Shown here: piece by piece, positions 56,560 to 64,000 of the stretch
Position numbering within the stretch: position 1 is the first letter of the stretch
Layout: each line of letters starts with the position of its first letter
Origin: Heligmosomoides polygyrus polygyrus
Lineage: Eukaryota > Nematoda > Chromadorea > Rhabditida > Heligmosomidae
NCBI GenBank assembly: GCA_947396885.1
Contig: OX377204.1
Span: 41,439,975 to 41,503,974, forward strand
Direction: 5' to 3'
DNA length: 64,000 bases
Notes under the pieces: model-generated
The model's database searches: none
What the model was told of the DNA's origin: nothing
The model's input: the letters and a program-made list of their open reading frames with translations, nothing else
Translations under genes and position numbers: made by a program

Positions 56560-58210
56560 AAAACGAGCTTATCCGCTGCGATGAAGATATGATTAGGATG
56601 GATTGCATACAAAATTCTAGTTTTTCATAAAAAATTTATTTTTTAGCCGACGCAGACCACCCATACGGATGAACTTCTGCCACAAAACCCTCAATGTCCT
56701 GATCAATTCACTGTGAAAAATGACCATCCTCATCGTAGCAATAAAATTGAACGTTCACAAAGAGGTTCGTAACTCCATAAGTTTTTCGAATTTTGGAAAT
56801 CTCGCTAGCCTTTCAGAAACTAGAAGAAAAGCGCTTTCTTTCCATGCAGAAGTCGTTTTCTAAACGAGAGGTCTTCATACGCGGCGGAGGGTCCAATTTT
56901 TGAGCGAAAAAAATTGAAGTGACATTACAAAAACCTTCATGGCTTGGTAAGTTCACGGAGTTTCAAAATCCCGCTGGCTTTTCACAAACTAGAGGAAAAT
57001 CGCTTTCTTTCAAGTTATGTAAGCACCGTTCACCAAAAAAAGGGACTTCATGCGCGGCGGGAGGGGTCCAATTTCTGGTTTATTTCGCGAAAATTCGTGC
57101 CGAAAATCGAGCCCCCCTCCCCCCTACCGCGCAGGAATATCCTTTCTTGGAAATCGGTTCTTATATAGTTAGAAAGCATCTTTGCTCTATTTTTTGATGA
57201 GCAAGCAAAATTGTTGGTTTTTGGAAGACAAGTCAAGATATGATCAATTTTGTGATCATATCTCGGCTTGTCTTCCGAACCTCGGTCCTTCACCGTCGTC
57301 ATTAGAGTGATCTCACAAAAATATTCATAACTCGACAAATTTTCAGAAATTCAAAAATTTTGCCTACTTTTCAAAAAGTAGAGAAAAGGCGCTTCTTTAT
57401 GGTTATGAACACGCTTTCTAAAAAAGGGCTTTCATGCGCGGCAGGGAGGTTCGATTTTCGGCACGTGTTTTTGCGAAATGGACCAGAAATTGGACCCCTC
57501 CCGCCGCGCATGAAGACTCCTCTTTTAGAAACCGATTCTTACATGGTAAGGAAGCGCATTTTATCTACTTTCTGAAAAATTATAGGGATTTTCAAATTTC
57601 GAAGAACTTGTGGAGTTATGAATATTTTTGTGAGATCGCTCCGATGACGACGGTGAAGGGTCGATCCGAGTTTCAGTTCACGACGTCACAAAATTGATCA
57701 TAACTCGGCTTAATTCCGAAAATCGAAAATCTCGCTTGCTCATTGAGAGAGAGGAGAGGAAAAGCGTTCTTTATGGTTACAAACACGCTTTCCAAAAAAG
57801 GGACATGCGCGGCGGGGCGGGGGCGGGGGTCGGCACGATTTTTCGCGAAATAAACCAGAAATTGGACCCTTCCCGCCGCGTATGAGGTCCCCTTTTTGGA
57901 GAACGGTGCCTACATAGCTGGAAAGCGCTCTTCCTCTAGTTTGTGAAAAGCTAGCTTCTGTGAACGTTCAATTTTATGCTCTGATGACGTTGGTGCAAAG
58001 TCGACTATAGGTCGATTAAACCTGGTCATTCCAGAAAATCATGATATTTCACAGTGAATTGATCAAGGCTTCAAGGTTTTTGTGGCAGAAATTTATCAGT
58101 ATGGGTGGTCTGCTTCTGCTAAAAAATAATTTTTCATGAAAAACGAGAATTTTTTATGCGATCCATCCTAATCATATCTTCATAGCAGCGGAGAAACTTT
58201 TTTTTCTGTA
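56560..58210. repeat. Fold-back repeat with ~350-bp arms and internal repeats
   Basis: The left arm includes TATCCGCTGCGATGAAGATATG (56567 region) and CAGACCACCCATACGG, and reaches AACGTTCACA. The right arm is its complement, ending near CATAGCAGCGGA (58200). Between them, a module with a GCGCGGCGGG...GGTCCAATTTCTGG core occurs in direct and inverted orientation at about 57048, 57434-57510 and 57800-57885. Termini and target duplication are not resolved. No supported gene. Confidence 0.7.
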
Positions 58211-58221
58211 TATTAAGCACG

Positions 58222-58960
58222 ACTTAAAATTTTATATGATACAATTCCACTCTCCGTCCTTCTTTCCTTAGCAAGGCAGAAAAGTTTTTCCGCGAGGAGT
58301 CCATCCATCCTTCAGTTGCGGTCGATCATGTCAGAGAACGCAGTAGCCGAACGTAAACTGCCGTGACTCGGAGATTTTTTGGGAATCCTGAAAAATTCAC
58401 AAAGCTATAAATGTGATTTCTATGCTTTAAAACGCAGGTTCTAAAAGTAGCATCTTCCATGTGATTAGATTATGTGATTATTCCATTGTGATTTGAGTCG
58501 ACCTTTTGGCAAATGACGCTAAATCGAGACCTCCGATCATATAGAAGATCGATGCAGAAAACATAGTTTTTTCACTGTGTGTCAAACGGGCCTACAGTTT
58601 TATAGGATACGATTTCACTTTCTGGGGCAGGATTCATCAACAATTAAACCCGTGGTTATGCGGGTTGTAAGGGGTAGAGATAAGATAACAGTCAGGTAGA
58701 GATAAGGCAAGAGTCAGAGACGCAGTCTTCATCGTGGGTATCTCTACCCCTGTACCCGCGGGTTAGTCGTTGATGAATCCGGCCCCTGATGATGTTTCCT
58801 GCAGAGGAGAGAATTTTTTTCGAGCAAGTCCGCCCTTCGGTGTCCAGTCCGTCATCGATTCGAACAGCGCTCCAAAAATCCTGTAGGGGAAGCAATTAGA
58901 TCGTCCTCAGTAATTAGCACTTTAAACTTTATAGAGTGCAATTCTGGAAGTAGATGTCGC
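58222..58960. repeat. Spaced direct repeats plus a small MITE
   Basis: ACTTAAAATTTTATATGATA (58222), TACAGTTTTATAGGATACGA (58593) and ACTTTAAACTTTATAGAGTG (58919) mark three diverged direct units about 330-370 bp apart. An inverted-repeat element lies in the middle one. Confidence 0.5.
58623..58788. mobile_element. ~165-bp MITE with GGATTCATCAAC termini
   Basis: GGGGCAGGATTCATCAAC at the left and GTTGATGAATCCGGCCCCTG at the right are inverted, and the inner AACCCG / CGGGTT and GGGGTAGAGAT / ATCTCTACCCC also pair. The right end starts CAGGGGC in reverse, as in hAT MITEs. No matching 8-bp duplication is visible. Confidence 0.65.
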
Positions 58961-59340
58961 TTCTTCAAGCAGAAAACTACTGTGTCCAAGACGTCCTGGG
59001 AAAACCCGAAAAAATGAAACTCTCTCATTGGCTCTAAACCTGCAGATAGAAAATCTTTATTTTTCACTGCACAATAATCGGCATTGAAATTTTTTTTTGA
59101 TATTCAATCCTATTTTTTTTTACTCCAGGAAAGCAAGTGCTTGTATATCTCGTATATTGTCGTAGCCACACCTGAACAAAAAACTTATTAATAGATGCAA
59201 ATACCATCTAAGAACCTTAAATTGAAGAGAATCCTCTGCCGAAACCGAGAGAGTACGACCCCTCCCTCTCCAGACGACACTATAGTACAACCCCCCCCCC
59301 CCCTCTTCGATTCGCGAACCTCATATTGACCCTGAGGCCT

Positions 59341-59466
59341 TTGTCATACCATCGCTCACCCCGAGCGACGCCTAATGATATGCACCCTTATCGATTCCAT
59401 CGCGCCGCCCGATCGATATGGGAGCATATCATTAGGCGTCGCTCGGGGTGAGCGATGGTATGACAA
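59341..59466. repeat. Perfect palindrome, 43-bp arms, 40-bp loop
   Basis: 59341-59383 and 59424-59466 are exact reverse complements (outer TTGTCATACC, inner ATGATATGC). The spacer itself is semi-palindromic (CCCTTATCGATT / GATCGATATGGG). No gene overlaps it. Confidence 0.92.
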
Positions 59467-59479
59467 TGGCAAGGACGCA

Positions 59480-60045
59480 GAGGCCGCCGGCAACGGCAGC
59501 CGGCACCGTCCCGCACCAGCACACTTTTCCGGCATTGCCGCAATGATTTCAATCATTGTTGCCGTCGGTGCGGCAATGCCGCAGGCAGAGACTCTGCGCT
59601 CTAGCCGATCGCGACGGGGAACAGGAAGTGGAACCACATGCGTCCTTTAAATTAGGAGATCGATCATGGCTATCAGCTGATTATTTCTGGAGGATCCGGG
59701 CGACGTCTGGGTTGATTTCTTTCGTTATTGTGTTGGATTTAGCTGTTTCGCTTGTTTAGTTTCCTTTTTCTAAGTTTAGTTTCCTTGGGGAGAACTGACG
59801 TTGCCGAAGAGCTGATGACGATGGAGATTCTCAGCTGAATTCTTCATTCGGGCGCGCGTCTCTCATCGGAGCGCGCTTTCCTTCTATGCGAGTAGGTCCC
59901 GACTGGAGTTCGCTGCGACGGCGCCGTGCTGCGGCAACGCCGGAGAACGGGCCGTCACAGTGGGGAGGAGCGCCGCAACTTAAAGGCTCCGCCCCACTTT
60001 TGCCGGCTGCCGGCTGCGGCAACGCCGCAGAAGTGTGCGGAGCCC
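59480..60045. repeat. GC-rich block with repeated GCGGCAAYGCCG palindromes
   Basis: GC-rich against an AT-rich surrounding. CGGCATTGCCGCA (59530) pairs with TGCGGCAATGCCG (59569), enclosing AATGATTTCAATCATT. GCGGCAACGCCG recurs near 59931 and 60016. A T-rich 100-bp segment (59700-59790) separates two GC-rich parts. Open frames here are compositional. Confidence 0.6.
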
Positions 60046-60049
60046 TTTA

Positions 60050-60410
60050 CACGCGATCAGCGTCGCGCAGCGTGGAATCGAGAGGACGCTCTCGGGGTGA
60101 CACGACTCACGCAAGTGAGAGAAGGCATTCGGAGTTCCGAGCTTCGCCGACGTTTGAAGATCAGGAACGCTGTCGCGTGGGCCTAGTTGTCGAAAATTAG
60201 GTGGGCCGGCCAATGTGCTTCGCAGACACCCGCTGGACGAGAGCCGTTATAGACTAGATTCCGCAGGATGTCAAGAGAGCACCTTCGACGCCCACCAACG
60301 CGTTGGTCAGACTTCTTCGTGAAAACCCTGAAGACCGATATGACGCTCTTCGTGTCCCTCGAGCGATGAGGATCCATTGGAGCACTCTGGCACGCGACAG
60401 AATTTTTTAA
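60050..60410 (+). pseudogene. RTE 3'-terminal fragment
   Basis: Translates with breaks to the C-terminal part of the RTE protein (QRRAAWNRED, RLKIRNAVAWA, HQRVGQTSS-like, CHSGTRQ). Truncated on the right by a SINE that begins at 60411, inside the final codons. Confidence 0.8.
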
Positions 60411-60688
60411 TGAGCGCGTGCAGTCGGAGGGGGTACCGACTGTCGCGTGCACCCGACAATATGTTCTTGGTTCGGATTTCCCGCCCAGGCAAAGAAAGTC
60501 TTCCATCTCTCCGGGATCGGTGAATTTATACCAGACTTGCTCGGGAAGGATAAAGCGTTGGCTTCATCAGCGGTTGACCACAAGTCATTGTACGGCCAAA
60601 CACGCATTCAAATCACCTCCATATTATAGAAATAGAATGCGGGACGCATCCCAAAAGGGGTTGATGAACGCCGCCCCTTATTCTTTGT
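60411..60688 (+). mobile_element. tRNA-derived SINE, family 1, inside RTE fragment
   Basis: Head GAGCGCGTGCAGTCGGAGG, B-box GGTTCGGATTT, GCCCAGGCAAAG, then CGTCCCTT-like tail words near 60660-60688. It joins RTE sequence directly at its left end. Confidence 0.78.
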
Positions 60689-60694
60689 ATTTTT

Positions 60695-61015
60695 AATAGT
60701 TCTGAGCTCCGTTGACGTTCGAGGATCGGAGACACTGTCGCATGGGCCAAGTTGTCGAACCTCCCATTATTGAGCGCTCTCGTAATTCGCTTCGATGACA
60801 CTCGCGGGAAGAGGTGTGTAACCTACTCAACTCCGCAGCGGCTCAAACAAACACCCACCAATACCTCGGTATTTCTTGGTGAAGGCCCGAACGAACAAAG
60901 CTACCCCTGAGCGAGAAGGATCCGCAGAACTACCCTTGCAGGCTAGGGAAATGAGGGGAGATGTTGCTGGTGTCCGCCCAAACAATATGGTGGTCAAAGG
61001 GACAAGGACACGGTG
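60695..61015 (+). pseudogene. Second, older RTE 3' fragment
   Basis: GACGTTCGAGGATCGGAGAC and GGCCAAGTTGTCGAAC match the same RTE region as 60120-60190. The rest (CGCTTCGATGACACTCGCGG, CACCAATACCTCGG) follows the RTE order with many changes and indels to about 61010. Confidence 0.65.
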
Positions 61016-61159
61016 ACGAGATGATGGTGTACGCCATATACCAGACACATGGGCCATAGTACTATAGATTGTTGCGTTTCCCTAGTGGTGGCATATCCCA
61101 GCACTACTATAGAACCGGAACAGTGAGTTCTGGTAATAGAAAAAGCACGAAAAGGTCGT

Positions 61160-61425
61160 CCTACGAGCGGTGGAGGGCAGGGCCTCGCTCTGGCGATGGA
61201 GGTCGGGGTTCGGTTCCTATGCATGTTGGCGTTTTTGCATTTCAACTGAATGGATGAGATCTCAGAACTTTTAACGTCTACTCAATTTTCAGGCGTTTTC
61301 TGCCCATTTTTCCAGCTGTACGCGGTTTTGCAGAACTCAGCTACAGACTGCCCTGAGCGACGAAAGCAGTTTCCACGCGAGCAGCTTCGATGGCGCCCAC
61401 CCTGGAGTCCCTTTCCTAGCGTGGC
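61160..61425 (+). mobile_element. tRNA-derived SINE, family 2
   Basis: Head GAGCGGTGGAGGGCAGGGC with B-box-like GGGGTTCGGTTCC, then the body words TTTTCCAGCTG, CAGAACTCAGCTACAGACTG and GAGCGACGAAAGCAG in the same order as the minus-strand copy at 28190-28470. The CAGAACC...GAGCGACGAAAG module recurs at 61440-61480. Confidence 0.65.
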
Positions 61426-61480
61426 CCTGCGCTCGAAGAGCGCAGAACCCAGCTGCGGACTTCCCTCTGAGCGACGAAAG

Positions 61481-62910
61481 AACCCAACAGCAATGGACAA
61501 TTTCGCGCTCCATCGCGAGCGCGTGTGGGCCGCCGCGCTGCTGGCAAATTGCCAACAGCCGCCCTTCGCCCAACTAATAAATGCGGCTGATGTGCCCAGA
61601 AAAGGGGTTGCAGGGCAAAGGACAACCATGACTCATGTTTTCGCCGATACGTCGCGCCGTCGGCGCTCTCCGTACTAGAGATTCTCCTCGCATAGCCCCT
61701 ACGTCTCTTCTTGCCCGCGCTAGAGTGCAGACAGCGAAGCACGTCGGTGCTAGAGCACCCTACTGGGACCGAGGTTGGGTGAGTCGACCAGTGCACTTCA
61801 TTAGCACTCATTTCTCAAAGGAAGAGCGTCTGCTGGAGGAGTTGGCATGTCAGCAACATCGATGAGATCAGATTTCCACCTTTTCTGGCACAGGTTTGGT
61901 GGAAAATATCGCGTAGAGACACTGACATGTTAGTCAACAACAAGAATGGCCATTACGTGGGAGCGATGCCTCTTCTGTTTATTGGGCTTGGGAGGTGCTG
62001 TGTTCTGGGTTGAACACAACAGTGTTTATGGCCACATGTGGAGTTCTGCGCGACTAGAAGCTTTGCTATTTTGCGTGCTCTACGTGCATGATTGGAATTT
62101 TTCGCCGTTATTCCATGGCTTCAAGAATTCGGTGTCAGTCTTTGAGTTGAGGGTGAGGAACTGTTTTCCCTTGCGAAACGGTGAATGGTCGTGCCTCTCC
62201 CGCTTCTTGTCAAGTGAATTCCTTTTATCAGTCGAAGGAGCAAGGAGCCCAACGCAACCCGCTGTGGCAGGCTATACATAAGACTAGAGAAAATGAGAGG
62301 TTATAAAGACACTGAAATGTGTCTCCCTAATAAACCTCCAGTACTGATCTGTCCATAAGGACTAATGCTTTGCTGGAGAGAGACGGACAATAAAGAAGGT
62401 CTGAGGATGGACCGCTTCTACGCCCTCATTTCTTGGAATCATCATATTTATTCCCGTAGAAAGTAGCGGTTTCGGTGCGTCTCGATTGTGACTTGCAGGA
62501 AGTCCTACTCTTTTGGAACATGGCCTTCTTGAAATTCAGTATCCATCTACAGCAAGGTTCCGCAACAATCGGCTAGCTCTGGAGACGCAGACGACGAGCG
62601 TGTTTTCTCATTCGGGCGCTGAGTCAGCTCGCTCGCCCGTAGCGCAGCAGGAGTGTCTATTTCTCTGCGCTCTCGCCATCCCGCTGCTTTGGTTGACCTT
62701 TGCCCGTAGACGCAGAAAAGGCCGGACCATTCCGGGTGTGTAGCTATACAAACGATTCGTATGCGGCGGCGCGGCGACAGAGGCCGCTCAGCGCGACGTC
62801 CACGCCGGCCGATGCGTTGACCTCGTCGCGCGGGCGGGGACCGCCGCCGTGACGCGACGAATGCCAATTATCGCTCAGGAGGCCTATTCTGCTGCCGCTT
62901 TATCCAACTG
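61481..62910. other. No gene recognised
   Basis: A plus-strand frame at 61946-62281 (111 codons, hydrophobic start) is the most gene-like but has no recognised domain. A GC-rich patch at 62762-62860 holds CGCCGGCCG and GGCGGGGACCGCCGCC. I call nothing here. Confidence 0.35.
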
Positions 62911-63790
62911 CAGGGTGTCTCAAAAAATGTATACACTGTTTGAAGGTGATAACTTTGCTCACAGTAGAGGTACTGAAGAAGTTAAGAGCTCATATGAAAG
63001 CTTAAGAAAATGGAAATTTTCTGACATATGAGTGGTATGGATTGCGCCGTGCACTCGTCTGAAATTTTGCGTTTTACACTCGATTGATTGTGCTTCGCTT
63101 GAATACTTGCTATAACTTCTTCGCAAAGTGATCGTATCGATTGATTTGTGCTTCTTTTAAGGTTTAAAGCTCAAAAACACTCTTCTGATTGCGAAAAATG
63201 CAGAGTATCTTAAAAATGCAGGTACTGTTTGAAAGGTCCTAAAATTGCTGCTGGTGAAGCTTTTGGAAGATGTTTGAGAATCATATGAAAACAAAGATTA
63301 ACGAGATTTCTGTGGCGCGTAAATAGTCAAGATCGCGCCATGCCCCCGCCCTAAATCTTGCATTTCAGACTCGATCGATTGTGCATGGGTGAATGCTTGT
63401 TACGTTTAGAACTTGACAATTATGTGTAAGACAAGTGACATGCGGGGTTGCTAATTGCACAAAATGTGAGCAGGAGCCCCATTTTCCAAGACGGAATTTG
63501 TGGACTGATGAAGCAACATTCAAGCTGAATGGAGAGGTTAGTCGCCATAGTTGCAGCTCCTGAGCAAAGGAAAACGTTAAAAGAAGCACAACACAGGTTA
63601 ATCTGGCCAATTAGTAACAGGAGAAAAACAAAGTAACAAGCAACAACCGCATGGAGCAATTCATACCACTTATATGTTTAAAAAATTCCATTTTCTTAAG
63701 CTTTCATATGAGCCCTTAACTTTTCAGTACATTTACTGCGAGCGAAATTATCACCTTTCAAACAGTGTATATATTTTTTGAGACACCCTG
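62911..63790 (+). mobile_element. Mariner/Tc1-type element with transposase fossil
   Basis: 880 bp with terminal inverted repeats of about 130 bp starting CAGGGTGTCTCAAAAAATG (62911) and ending in CACCCTG (63790). TA follows on the right and TG precedes on the left, i.e. a TA duplication with one change. Inside, plus-strand 63489-63561 reads RRNLWTDEATFKLNGEVSRH, which resembles the DEATF-type catalytic region of DDE transposases, then a stop. It is a decayed, internally deleted copy. Confidence 0.8.
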
Positions 63791-64000
63791 TATTCTAGAA
63801 TTCGAGGAAAGCTGAAGAAATTTATGAAACCGCCATAACCAGTAAAGCTGCCATGACAGAAACGTAGAAGTCGAATGTCGCTATGACCGTGGTTTGTTTA
63901 GAGAATTTGCGAAGCGAGATTGCCTTGTGCTTGAGGTCGCACGGACACTTCATGGTTAGCAAGTTAAAGCAGCAATCAGCACAAAATTTCCCAGTTGGAA

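Noticed and set aside
61946..62281. 111-codon frame with a hydrophobic start
   Set aside because: No domain, no splice or promoter context, and length within what chance gives in 64 kb.
1..64000. True tRNA, rRNA, spliced-leader RNA genes or CRISPR arrays
   Set aside because: tRNA-like A and B boxes occur only in SINE heads with bodies. I found no SL1-like sequence, no 5S-like gene and no regularly spaced repeat-spacer array.

Overview
The window looks like a gene-poor, repeat-dense stretch of a nematode genome, most plausibly a strongylid such as a hookworm. The evidence is an RTE-clade retrotransposon of the kind common in those worms, small GT-AG introns next to multi-kb ones, tRNA-derived SINEs, CR1/jockey-like LINE pieces, mariner and hAT elements, and small secreted Gly/His-rich peptide genes that recall the glycine-rich NLP/caenacin antimicrobial peptides of nematodes. 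Nothing looks prokaryotic: there are no operons, ribosome binding sites or CRISPR arrays. The species call is inference.

Layout. Positions 1-12833 (unit A) recur at 13943-about 28190 (unit B) as a direct, near-identical repeat of about 14 kb. A 200-N assembly gap (12834-13033) and 0.9 kb of other sequence lie between them. The units differ by scattered substitutions and clean insertions. Unit B carries a 1.64-kb Helitron (20673-22314) at a site that is empty in unit A. Unit A carries a SINE (10699-10985) with a 12-bp target duplication at a site that is empty in unit B. This is either a recent tandem duplication or two haplotypes scaffolded in series. From 28.2 to 38 kb lie a SINE, a near-complete RTE element (29548-32943, minus, 15-bp target duplications), a 5'-truncated CR1/jockey-like LINE (33276-35099, minus) and more SINEs. 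A third, diverged peptide-gene paralogue occupies 39543-42250. From 42.8 to 64 kb the sequence is a transposon graveyard: hAT elements at 44.4 and 44.8-46.3 kb, a 686-bp tandem repeat with a fold-back running into a second 200-N gap (49107-49306), an RTE copy split by a 1.85-kb hAT insertion and by a small hairpin-family element, a mariner that is one giant palindrome (55361-56399), a second fold-back (about 56.5-58.2 kb), a perfect 43-bp-arm palindrome (59341-59466), GC-rich inverted repeats, RTE 3' fragments interrupted by a SINE, and a mariner with a transposase fossil (62911-63790).

The only convincing host genes are the three four-exon Gly/His-rich peptide genes (unit A 8302-11263, unit B 24042-26703, paralogue 39543-42250). 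Each encodes a signal peptide, a short pro-region, a basic R-X-R-R site, a Gly/His-repeat mature peptide and a C-terminal Gly-Lys. All three share a TATA promoter with two conserved upstream blocks at fixed spacing. The processing site would expose an X-X-His amino terminus, a possible Cu/Ni-binding motif. I regard this small family as the most interesting biology in the window. Its metal-binding or antimicrobial role is inferred from sequence alone.
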